From Thermobifida halotolerans (GTDB taxonomy: Bacteria > Actinomycetota > Actinomycetes > Streptosporangiales > Streptosporangiaceae): a stretch of DNA of 64,000 bases. Position 1 is the stretch's first letter. Every line of letters begins with the position of its first letter. Below the pieces are notes generated by a model. It had not been told where the DNA came from. It saw only the letters and a list, made by a program, of their open reading frames with translations, and made no database searches. Positions 44,717 to 51,673 of this stretch are shown piece after piece. Made by a program: the position numbers and the translations under genes. The stretch is from positions 1,798,001 through 1,862,000 of the forward strand of contig NZ_CP063196.1 in the NCBI RefSeq assembly GCF_003574835.2. The letters are read 5' to 3'.

Positions 44717-45748
44717 TCACCCGGTCCGCCGGTGGGGGCTCGGGCTCCCGTCCTCCCCCGGCGTCCCGGCATCGGCCTGCGCGCCCCCGCGGGCACCGGG
44801 CCCCGCGGGCGGAGGGGACGGCGACGCGTTCGCCCGCACCCGCGCCGCGGTCTCCTCCAGCACGGTGAGGAAGGCCGCGACCGCCGGGGACGGGGAGACG
44901 CCGCGGGCGGTGGCCGTGTAGACCGTCCTCGGCGGCACGTCGTCGGGGTGCACCGGCACCACCGCGAGGTCGGGACGCACCACGTCGGCGGTCCAGGACG
45001 GCACCAGGGCCACCCCCAGGCCCGCCGCGGCGAAGCCCTGCTTGGCGATCCACTCGGCCACCACGAACCTGATCCTGGGGCGGAACCCGGTGTCCAGCGC
45101 GGCGGCCACGAAGGGGCCCACGGGGGTGTCGCGCCCCACGATCCAGTCCTCGTCGGCGAGGTCGCCCAGCCGGACGCACGCGCGGTCGGCCAGCCGGTGC
45201 GTGCGGGGCAGCATCACCGACACGCCGTCGTGGAACAGCGGCTCCGGGTCCAGCTCGTCGAGCAGGTCCCCCGCGGCGGGGGTGAGCACGGCCACGTCGA
45301 GGTCACCGGCGACGAGCGCCGCCGCCAGGCGGGGGCTCGGCTCCTCCCGCACGGTGACGTCGACCCCCGGATGGCGGGCGCGCAGGGCGGCGATCGCCGT
45401 GGGGACCAGTTCGGCCCCGGCGGAGGCGAACGTCCCCACCCGAAGTCGGCCGACCGCCGCCGCGTTCACGGCGACGAGGTCCCGGTGGGCGGTTTCGAGG
45501 CGTTCCAGGACGGCCTCGGCGTGCTCCAGCAGGACGCGTCCCTGCTCGGTCAGCCGCACCCCCCGGGGCAGCCGGTCGAACAGGGGCGCACCGGCGGCCT
45601 CCTCCAGTGCGCAGATCTGCCGGGAGACGGCCGACTGGGTGTAGTCCATCTCCCGGGCCGCGGCGGTGAAGGAGCCGTGCCTGGCCACGGTGGTGAAGAC
45701 CTGGAGCCAGACGGTGTTCAGTGCATGCGGAAACGACATGTCACCCAT
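44717..45748 (-). CDS. LysR-family transcriptional regulator
   Basis: This LysR-type regulator of about 343 residues has the N-terminal HTH FTTVARHGSFTAAAREMDY followed by TQSAVSRQICALEEAAGAPL, and a periplasmic-binding-like effector domain (LRVGTFASAGAELVPTA, then VAVLTPAAGDLLDEL). A Pro/Gly-rich tail of about 35 residues follows. Start candidates are ATG 45748 and 45739. It is divergent from the RidA-family gene, which it probably regulates. Confidence 0.9.
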   Translation of the reverse strand: MGDMSFPHALNTVWLQVFTTVARHGSFTAAAREMDYTQSAVSRQICALEEAAGAPLFDRLPRGVRLTEQGRVLLEHAEAVLERLETAHRDLVAVNAAAVGRLRVGTFASAGAELVPTAIAALRARHPGVDVTVREEPSPRLAAALVAGDLDVAVLTPAAGDLLDELDPEPLFHDGVSVMLPRTHRLADRACVRLGDLADEDWIVGRDTPVGPFVAAALDTGFRPRIRFVVAEWIAKQGFAAAGLGVALVPSWTADVVRPDLAVVPVHPDDVPPRTVYTATARGVSPSPAVAAFLTVLEETAARVRANASPSPPPAGPGARGGAQADAGTPGEDGSPSPHRRTG

Positions 45749-45882
45749 GCTAGACATTCGCTTGTGGCATTGCTGGGGTCCTCGTAGCGTCAGGGACGTG
45801 CCCACCGGCGCCTCCGCCCACGCGGCCGCCGCGGGCGCGTGGACGATCCGGCGCCCGCCGCCCCCATCCGAGAGGACCACCG

Positions 45883-46323
45883 TTGAACGTCTCGCTGCGC
45901 AACCCCGAGAACGCCCCCGGCCCCGCCAGCCCCTTCTACTCCCAGGTGGCCCGTGTCGACCTGGGCGGCGGCGCGCTGCTGTTCGTGTCGGGCCAACTCG
46001 CCCTGGACGAGTCGGGCGAGGTCATCGCCCCCGGCGACATGGCCACGCAGTCCCGGGCGGTCATGCGGTCGCTGGACGCGCTGCTGCGCGCCGAGGGCGC
46101 GTCACCGGCCGACGTGGTGAGCATCCGCACCTTCCTCACCGACATGTCCCGGCTCGGCGAGTACGGCGCCGCGCGCGCCGAGTTCTTCACCGGTACCCCG
46201 CCCACCAGCGCCACGGTCGAGGTCTCCCGCCTGGTTCCTCCCGGCGCCGTCGTCGAGGTCGAGGTCGTGGCCGCCGTCCCCGCTGCCGCCGGTGCGGACC
46301 CCTCCGGCGGCGCGGCCGCCTGA
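45883..46323 (+). CDS. RidA/YjgF-family protein
   Basis: This 146-residue protein belongs to the RidA (YjgF/UK114) family, whose best-known members hydrolyse reactive enamine/imine intermediates. Visible motifs are LLFVSGQLALDESGEV, ADVVSIRTFLTDM and the C-terminal PPGAVVEVEVVAA. The conserved Arg (SIRTFL) is present. The start is a TTG at 45883 after GAGAGGA. The final 15 residues are Ala/Gly-rich. Its partner is probably the divergent LysR regulator. Confidence 0.87.
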   Translation: MNVSLRNPENAPGPASPFYSQVARVDLGGGALLFVSGQLALDESGEVIAPGDMATQSRAVMRSLDALLRAEGASPADVVSIRTFLTDMSRLGEYGAARAEFFTGTPPTSATVEVSRLVPPGAVVEVEVVAAVPAAAGADPSGGAAA

Positions 46324-46381
46324 GGCGCGGACACCCCCGGGGCTCCCCTCTCCCGGCAGGGCCCGCTGTTGGACGCCGCCC

Positions 46382-46598
46382 GGCGCCACCAGGTCAGCGC
46401 CTCGTCGAGGCGGCTGAACCTGCCCGGCCGACAGTCGGCGGAGACGGGGGCGTAGGTCTGTTCGTGCGGGGCGCCGAGCCACTCGCCCGCGTCCTCGCGG
46501 ATCCAGCGCACCCGGGAGTCGCCGCCCAGGTGCCGTCGGGCGACGGCCTGGAGGCCGGGGGCGACCTCGACGGTGTCCGGGACGCTGTCGGCGGTCAT
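46382..46598 (-). pseudogene. Methyltransferase gene remnant
   Basis: About 70 residues look like the middle of a class I SAM methyltransferase: TVEVAPGLQAVARRHLGGD, then VRWIREDAGEWLG, then ADCRPGRFSRLDEAL, where the family would continue into a PGG loop and more strands. The N-terminal SAM loop and the C-terminal part are missing, and the frame then runs antisense through the RidA gene. It appears to be a decayed fragment. The rest of 46324-46784 shows no gene. Confidence 0.6.
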
Positions 46599-46784
46599 GC
46601 CGTGCAGCGGTCACGCGGTGGCCGCACCGGTGGACCGGGAGGTCCGGTCCGTGGGCGCCGGAATCCGGCGGAGTCGGCGGGACAACCGCTGTGTCCCCGG
46701 GTCCGCGCGGCGGTTTCCGCGCCCGGGGACCGGTCCGGCGGTGGTGCGGACCGGTCCCCGGGGAGGGTGCTCGTGGCCTGACCG

Positions 46785-46952
46785 CTATTCGGGGGGCAGC
46801 AGCCCCCGGCGGTAGGCGGGCACGAGCGAGTAGGGAACCCGCAGGGTGCGCCCCTGCACGGTGATCTCGACGAGGCTGGGGGCCTGCGCCTTCCACCGGC
46901 TGCGGCGCAGGCGGGTGTTGGCTCTGGACATCTTGCGCTTGGGTACCGCCAT
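46785..46952 (-). CDS. rpmF: Ribosomal protein bL32, zinc-independent form
   Basis: This 55-residue bL32 begins [20 protein letters not shown]. It has no cysteines, whereas zinc-binding L32 has a CxxC pair, so it is the C-minus paralogue. It lies in a cluster with alternative L31 and L33 on the same strand, downstream of a Zur-box-like palindrome. The ATG at 46952 is preceded by GGAGGACC. Confidence 0.92.
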   Translation of the reverse strand: MAVPKRKMSRANTRLRRSRWKAQAPSLVEITVQGRTLRVPYSLVPAYRRGLLPPE

Positions 46953-46981
46953 GGACGGTCCTCCTGGTCTGTCGGACGGGT

Positions 46982-47239
46982 TCAGTGGTCGCGGTCGCGC
47001 CCGCCGTAGCGGCGGTTGAAGCGCTCCACGCGTCCGGCCGTGTCCACCACGTGGCTGCGGCCCGTGTAGAAGGGGTGGCTGGCCGAGGAGATCTCGACGT
47101 CGACGACGGGATAGGTGTTGCCGTCCTCCCACTCGATGGTCCGGTCGCTGGTGGCGGTGGAACGGGTCAGGAAGGCGAATCCGGCGACGCGGTCGCGGAA
47201 GACCACGGGACGGTACTCGGGATGGATGTCCTGACGCAT
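46982..47239 (-). CDS. rpmE2: Ribosomal protein bL31, type B (zinc-independent)
   Basis: This 85-residue type B bL31 begins [16 protein letters not shown] and contains [24 protein letters not shown], split by the usual loop. It lacks the CxxC of type A L31 and has the longer type B body. Such copies replace the zinc form when zinc is scarce. It is the middle gene of the L33-L31-L32 group; spacing to rpmF is 29 bp and to rpmG 43 bp. Confidence 0.95.
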   Translation of the reverse strand: MRQDIHPEYRPVVFRDRVAGFAFLTRSTATSDRTIEWEDGNTYPVVDVEISSASHPFYTGRSHVVDTAGRVERFNRRYGGRDRDH

Positions 47240-47282
47240 GGTGTCACCCCTCTCCTCGGGATGTCGGTCGGATCGGGCGCGG

Positions 47283-47447
47283 TCAGCGCTCCTCGCGGAA
47301 GTCCACGTGGCGCTTGACCACGGGGTCGTACTTGCGCAGCACCAGCCGGTCGGGGGTGTTGCGCCGGTTCTTGCGGGTCACGTAGGTGTAGCCGGTGCCC
47401 GCGGTGGACTTGAGCTTGATGATCGGGCGGGTCTCGCTGCGTGCCAT
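47283..47447 (-). CDS. rpmG: Ribosomal protein bL33, zinc-independent form
   Basis: This short gene encodes 54 residues beginning [20 protein letters not shown] and continuing [22 protein letters not shown]. There are no cysteines, so it is the zinc-independent form of bL33. The ATG at 47447 is the first in the leftward ribosomal-protein group, and the Zur-box-like palindrome at 47551-47570 lies about 105 bp upstream. Confidence 0.93.
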   Translation of the reverse strand: MARSETRPIIKLKSTAGTGYTYVTRKNRRNTPDRLVLRKYDPVVKRHVDFREER

Positions 47448-47550
47448 CACTTCCCCCACTGGTCATGGTTTCGGTCGGTATGAAAAAGGGCTTTGGGTTC
47501 ATGTACCCAGCGACGCGCGGGTATCCCCGCGCGGGACCGGAACACAGGCA

Positions 47551-47570
47551 TAAAACGATAACCGTTTTCA
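47551..47570. promoter_or_regulatory. Zur-box-like palindrome, left (rpmG side)
   Basis: TAAAACGATAACCGTTTTCA is a near-palindrome of the TGAAAA...TTTTCA type used by actinomycete Zur repressors. It lies between the leftward L33-L31-L32 genes and the rightward CobW-like gene. Zur binding is inferred from sequence and from the gene content on both sides. Confidence 0.7.
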
Positions 47571-47640
47571 GCCCGCGGCGGAAACGCCACCCCGCCGGAG
47601 CGGACCATCCGCCCATGCGGGGCGCGGTATAGTTCTTCGT

Positions 47641-47657
47641 ATGAAAACGGTTTTCGT
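47641..47657. promoter_or_regulatory. Zur-box-like palindrome, right (CobW side)
   Basis: TGAAAACGGTTTTCG (47642-47656) is a close match to the Zur consensus form, 16 bp before the GTG of the CobW-like gene and overlapping its likely promoter. Repression when zinc is plentiful would fit the genes downstream. Confidence 0.75.
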
Positions 47658-47672
47658 TGTCATCGGAGGTGT

Positions 47673-48857
47673 GTGGTGCCCCCTGACACGGCCATGAACG
47701 TGGTGGTGGTCTCCGGACTGCACCGACGGGCGCGGCAGCGAACCGTGGAACTCCTGCTCCACACCGTGCCCCGCTCGGTGGCCGTCCACCACGACCTCAC
47801 CGAGATCGGCGCGGGCCGCGTGCGGCGGGTACTGCGCGACCGCTGGAACGTGCTCGACGCCGAAGCCGTGCCCCTCGTCCACGCCTGCGTCTCCTGCACG
47901 CTGCGCGAGGACCTGCTGCCCGCCCTGCTGGCCCTGGCCGAGCGGGGCGAACACGCACTGTGCGTGGTCGACGCCTGGGACGGGGTGGAACCCCAACCGG
48001 TCGCCGAGGCGCTGGTCCACACCGTCGTCGACGGCCGTCCCGTGGACGGTCGACTCCGCCTGGCCGCCGTGGTCACCGCGGTGGACTCCGCGCGGTTGGT
48101 GTCCGACCTGTCCTGCCCCGACGACCTGTCCGAACGCGGACTGGGCGCCGCCCCCGGAGACGAGCGCACGGTCGCCGAGGTACTGGCCCGCCAGATCGAG
48201 TACCCCTCCACCCTCGTCCTGCACGAGGCCGCCGACCCCGCGCACGACGAGGACTCCCTGCCGCTGCTGGAGCAGCTCAACCCCGCCGCCGCGGTCCTTC
48301 CCCCGCAGGTCCGCGCACTCACCCCGCTGCCGTCGGGCCGCTTCGACACCGCGGCGGCGGCCGCGCGCGTCGACCCCGTCAGTGCCCAGTACCCCGACTC
48401 CTGCGCGGACGGCCGGGTCCGCACCGTCACCTGGCGGCGGCACCGCCCCCTGCACCCGGGGAGGCTGCACGCCGCCCTGGACGAGGTGGTCGGCTCGAGC
48501 CTGCGCAGCCGCGGACGGTTCTGGCTGGCCAGCCGCCCCGACACCGTACTGGTGTGGGACGCGGGCGGCGACGCGCTCGCCGTGGAGGCCGCCGGACCGT
48601 GGCTGGCGTCGCTGCCTCCCGCCGCGCGGGAACTGGCCTCGCAGCGGCGGCGCGCCTCCGCCGAAGTCGACTGGCACCCCGACACCGGCGACCGCGGCCA
48701 GTGCCTCTGCTTCACCGGAGTGGACCTGGACGTCGCACACCTCACCGCCGTTCTGGACTCCTGCCTGCTCACCGACGCCGAACTGCGGGAGGGCGAGCGG
48801 GTGTGGACGGCCGCGGAGGACCCCTTCGCGCACGCCCTCGACTCGCCCGTGTCCTGA
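47673..48857 (+). CDS. CobW/COG0523-like protein lacking a P-loop
   Basis: This 394-residue member of the CobW/COG0523 group includes zinc-allocation GTPases. The family order is visible: LVHACVSCTLREDLLPALL (normally GCICCTLR), CVVDAWDGVEP, TAVDSARL, and a C-terminal CobW domain with LHPGRLHAALDE and RGQCLCFTG. Where the Walker A GxxGxGKT should be there is VVVSGLHRRARQRT, so nucleotide binding may be lost; the CxCC metal motif has become CVSC. GTG start at 47673 after GGAGG. It lies behind a Zur-like box and upstream of alternative L28 and S14, so a zinc-starvation role is likely. Confidence 0.8.
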   Translation: MVPPDTAMNVVVVSGLHRRARQRTVELLLHTVPRSVAVHHDLTEIGAGRVRRVLRDRWNVLDAEAVPLVHACVSCTLREDLLPALLALAERGEHALCVVDAWDGVEPQPVAEALVHTVVDGRPVDGRLRLAAVVTAVDSARLVSDLSCPDDLSERGLGAAPGDERTVAEVLARQIEYPSTLVLHEAADPAHDEDSLPLLEQLNPAAAVLPPQVRALTPLPSGRFDTAAAAARVDPVSAQYPDSCADGRVRTVTWRRHRPLHPGRLHAALDEVVGSSLRSRGRFWLASRPDTVLVWDAGGDALAVEAAGPWLASLPPAARELASQRRRASAEVDWHPDTGDRGQCLCFTGVDLDVAHLTAVLDSCLLTDAELREGERVWTAAEDPFAHALDSPVS

Positions 48858-49004
48858 CACGGGCGCACCCCGCGCCACCGATCCCGGAGCATCCGAAGCC
48901 GCCCGGAAGACGCCGCCACCCCACCCCGGCCCCGCCGCCCGCTCCGGACGGTGACGGCCCGCCCCTCCGCCGTCTTTCGACGGCTTCGAAGCAGAAAGGT
49001 CCCC

Positions 49005-49241
49005 ATGTCCAGGATCTGCCAGGTCACGGGCAGGAAGCCCGCGTTCGGCAACACGATCTCCCACTCCCACCGCCGCAGCCGGCGGCGGTTCGACCCCAAC
49101 ATCCAGACCAGGCGCTACTGGCTGCCCGGTGAGCGGCGGTACGTCCGGCTGCGTGTCAGCGCCAAGGGCATCAAGACCATCGACCGTCTGGGCGTCGAGA
49201 AGGTGGTCGCCGACATCCGGCGGCGCGGCGGAAAGGTCTGA
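49005..49241 (+). CDS. rpmB: Ribosomal protein bL28, alternative form
   Basis: This 78-residue bL28 begins [20 protein letters not shown] and continues [19 protein letters not shown]. It has a single Cys, so no CxxC zinc pair remains. It follows the CobW-like gene by 147 bp and is 5 bp ahead of the S14 gene, forming part of the zinc-starvation set. An AGAAAGG ribosome site precedes the ATG at 49005; the frame is open further upstream but without a site. Confidence 0.93.
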   Translation: MSRICQVTGRKPAFGNTISHSHRRSRRRFDPNIQTRRYWLPGERRYVRLRVSAKGIKTIDRLGVEKVVADIRRRGGKV

Positions 49242-49246
49242 ACCCG

Positions 49247-49468
49247 GTGGCGCAGAAGAGCAAGATCGTCCGCAACGAGCAGCGGGCCCGGACCGTCGCC
49301 GCGCTCGCCGCGCGGCCGCGCGACGCCAGTGCGACCCGGCCGCGCGACCGCGACTGCGTGGACGGCCGCCCCCGGGGCTGTCTGCGCGGGTTCGGGCTGC
49401 CGCGCATCCGCCTCCGGGAGCTGGCCCGCCGGGGTGAGCTCCCCGGTGTCACCGGGTCCAGTCGGTGA
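49247..49468 (+). CDS. rpsN: Ribosomal protein uS14, short form with internal deletion
   Basis: This is a 73-residue S14 of the zinc-independent class. The N-terminus [18 protein letters not shown] and C-terminus [19 protein letters not shown] and [20 protein letters not shown] match long bacterial S14 of about 101 residues, but roughly 28 residues between ALAA and RPRDAS are missing, in frame. It has two Cys ([10 protein letters not shown]) not usual at these positions. GTG start at 49247, 5 bp after rpmB. Whether it still assembles into ribosomes is uncertain. Confidence 0.82.
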   Translation: MAQKSKIVRNEQRARTVAALAARPRDASATRPRDRDCVDGRPRGCLRGFGLPRIRLRELARRGELPGVTGSSR

Positions 49469-49497
49469 CCGACTCCCCCGCGGTCCCGCCGGTCCCC

Positions 49498-49531
49498 GGG
49501 GTGGCCCGGCCCCACCGGGCCGGGCCACCCC
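49498..49531. terminator. Bidirectional terminator after rpsN
   Basis: GGGGTGGCCCGGCCC (49498-49512) and GGGCCGGGCCACCCC (49517-49531) form a perfect 15-bp stem with a 4-base loop, directly between the rpsN stop and the stop of the convergent membrane-protein gene. Confidence 0.88.
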
Positions 49532-50008
49532 TCAGGTTCCGTGCCGCCCGGCTCGCCGGAGCACCGCCACCACGGGAAGCCCCGACCTGACCCCCAGAGC
49601 CGCCCCGGCGACGAGCAGCACGACGGTGAAGATCCACTCCCGGGAGCCCTCCGGGCCGTACACCCGGTTGGCCGCCCCGATGTCCACCGCCGCCGTCCCC
49701 TCTCCGATCCGGCAGCTCTCGCGGTCGCCCCCGTACAGATACACCTGGTCCCGTTCCGCCGCGCCGTCGTGCGACCGGTAGCTGCCGTAGCAGGTGCAGG
49801 ACTCGTGTCCCGGATGCTGGACGCAGTCCAGGCGGGCGGCGGTGAAGGTGCCGGGGGTCCCGTCCGCCCGGGCCGCGCGAACGCTCCGGTCGAGGTTGGC
49901 ACCCGCGATGTAGACCAGCAGCACCGCGACGGCCAGCAGCACCACGTTGAAGGCCGAGACGGGACGGGTCCGCCTCGGCCGCCCGGTGCTCTCCCGCTCC
50001 GCCGTCAC
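49532..50008 (-). CDS. Small membrane protein of unknown function
   Basis: This 158-residue protein has a membrane helix near the N-terminus (FNVVLLAVAVLLVYIAGANL) and one near the C-terminus (WIFTVVLLVAGAALGV). Between them is an extracytoplasmic domain with several cysteines (LDCVQHPGHESCTCYGSY and RESCRIGEG) that may form disulfides. No family was recognised. The GTG at 50008 overlaps the stop of the gene before it (GTGA), so it belongs to the same operon as the proteins listed next. Confidence 0.65.
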   Translation of the reverse strand: MTAERESTGRPRRTRPVSAFNVVLLAVAVLLVYIAGANLDRSVRAARADGTPGTFTAARLDCVQHPGHESCTCYGSYRSHDGAAERDQVYLYGGDRESCRIGEGTAAVDIGAANRVYGPEGSREWIFTVVLLVAGAALGVRSGLPVVAVLRRAGRHGT

Positions 50009-50577
50009 CGCGGCGCGCCCTCCGGGTGGGCGCAGGAGCACCGCATCGCCTGCCGCTCGACGGGGGTGGGCCGGGTGTGCAGGTACATCGCGACAACCAT
50101 GGGAAAGAACACCGCCGCGTTGTAGAACAGGTGCAACTCGACCCGGGGGATGAGGAACTGGACGAGGCTCATCGGGGCGTCGCCGCCGCCGAGGTGGACC
50201 CCGGACAGTGCCTGGAGGAGCAGCAGCAGGTGCTCGAAGTGGTGCCACACCTGGATGCCGAGGGAGATCTTCCACCAGGTGCGGGAGCGTCCGGTGAAGC
50301 CGGGCAGCAGCAGAAACAGCCCGACCAGCATGATGAGGGCGTAGCCGTAGTGCAGCCACTCGGAGGTGACCAGCCAGGGGAAGGGAAGTCCGAGGACCCC
50401 GCGGGCCTCGGGCACCGGCCAGTCCATGACGTAGATCTGGACCGCCTGGGCCACGTGCTCGGCCCAGTGGGCGATGACGATCGCCATGAAGATCCACAGC
50501 GAGGGTCGGTGGCCGCGCGTGTTGAGCGTCGCCACGCTGTTTCGGTACGTACTGTTCAGGGTCGTCCTTGTGGCCAT
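50005..50577 (-). CDS. Multi-pass membrane protein, unknown function
   Basis: This 190-residue protein begins MATRTTLNSTYRNSVATLN and has about four membrane segments, including WIFMAIVIAHWAEHVAQAVQ and YALIMLVGLFLLLPGF. Histidines occur in several of them (HWAEH, WHHFEH, LHLF), an arrangement that could bind metal or heme. No family was recognised. The start is ATG 50577 with AGAGG upstream. It lies 100 bp downstream of the UnbU-like gene on the same strand and probably shares its transcript. Confidence 0.7.
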   Translation of the reverse strand: MATRTTLNSTYRNSVATLNTRGHRPSLWIFMAIVIAHWAEHVAQAVQIYVMDWPVPEARGVLGLPFPWLVTSEWLHYGYALIMLVGLFLLLPGFTGRSRTWWKISLGIQVWHHFEHLLLLLQALSGVHLGGGDAPMSLVQFLIPRVELHLFYNAAVFFPMVVAMYLHTRPTPVERQAMRCSCAHPEGAPR

Positions 50578-50677
50578 GCGTGCCTCTTTTGTCGGTAGTG
50601 CTCGGAGCCGACGTCGGTCGAGCCGCGGGAGGGCGGCGCCGTTTCCGTTCTCGTGCCGCGGCCGCCCGCGCCTGCGG

Positions 50678-51673
50678 CTAGGCGGCGGCCGCGGGCGTGG
50701 GCGCGGGCGCGGGGCGGGTGCCGCCGGAGGGGCGCCCTCCGGTGAGGACACCGGTGGCCAGCAGCACCCCGCCGCGCAGCAGACAGGTGATCACCAGGGC
50801 GAAGAACAGGCCGAAGACCACGTGGAAGGAGACCAGGACCCCGTAGACCGCCGCCGCGGTCAGACCGAAGAAGACCTGGTTGCGCGGTTTGGACGGGGTG
50901 GTTCCGGGGTCGGTGATCATGTAGTTGGTGAACAGGACGAACGCCGCGCCGGTCATCGGCAGCAGGGCGGCGACGAGCGCGTGGTCCAGCAGCAGCCACC
51001 GGGCGAACGCCTGGGCGGCGAAGCCCCCCACCCAGCCCAGGACCAGCGGCCACCGCCCGGTCAGTCTGGCGTTGAGCATGGTGCCCGCCATCAGGATGCC
51101 GAGCGGGATCAGCCAGTCCACCGTGCCGGCGACGTTGTTGGTGAAGTGGTAGGGCGGGGCGATCCCCACCCAGGGAAACAGCAGCAGCACCAGCGCGATA
51201 CCGAAGTTCGACGGGTTCAGGAAGTGGCGCCACTTCCCGTTCACCGGAATCCTGACGAGGTACTTGCTGCTGACGGCGATGGTGACGGCGAACAGGTACG
51301 GCCACAGCGACTCGTTGCCCCACAGCAGCATGGCGCAGGCCAGACCCGCGATGTGCGTGGGCAGCAGGTGGTCGATCAGGGCCCGCGCCCCTCCCGCGTA
51401 GGCGGGGGCGCGGCCCTCGGCACGGGCGTCCAGGGTCTCCAGGACCAGGTCGAGCGCGTAGGCGACCAGGACCGCGACGACGGGGGTGATCGGAGACTGC
51501 TCGAAGCCGAGCAGCAGGTGCCCCAGCACGGTGAAGACGGTGATCGAGGTGGCGAACATGCGCAGCGCCTTGATCCGCTTGTCCGTGGGTGTCTTCGGGG
51601 CGGGGAGCGTCTCGGTCGCGGGGCCGCTTCCGTTGGCCGCGACGTGGTCTATGCCTGGCTGGGTCGTGGTCAT
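50678..51673 (-). CDS. UnbU/E5-like integral membrane protein
   Basis: This 331-residue membrane protein has around eight to ten hydrophobic helices. Conserved stretches include FLNPSNFGIALVLLLFPWVG and FTNYMITDPGTTPSKPRNQ, as in RnfD/NqrB-related proteins and the UnbU (E5) protein that occurs in enediyne loci. The Asp-Pro-x-Thr-Thr-Pro-Ser motif resembles the flavin-attachment region of NqrB/RnfD, which suggests a redox or membrane-transfer role, but this is not established. The ATG at 51673 overlaps the stop of the UnbV-like gene (ATGA). The C-terminus is Pro/Ala-rich. Confidence 0.72.
   Translation of the reverse strand: MTTTQPGIDHVAANGSGPATETLPAPKTPTDKRIKALRMFATSITVFTVLGHLLLGFEQSPITPVVAVLVAYALDLVLETLDARAEGRAPAYAGGARALIDHLLPTHIAGLACAMLLWGNESLWPYLFAVTIAVSSKYLVRIPVNGKWRHFLNPSNFGIALVLLLFPWVGIAPPYHFTNNVAGTVDWLIPLGILMAGTMLNARLTGRWPLVLGWVGGFAAQAFARWLLLDHALVAALLPMTGAAFVLFTNYMITDPGTTPSKPRNQVFFGLTAAAVYGVLVSFHVVFGLFFALVITCLLRGGVLLATGVLTGGRPSGGTRPAPAPTPAAAA

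Noticed and set aside
46624-46784. Possible gene between the methyltransferase fragment and rpmF
   Set aside because: Only short GC-rich frames without start context.
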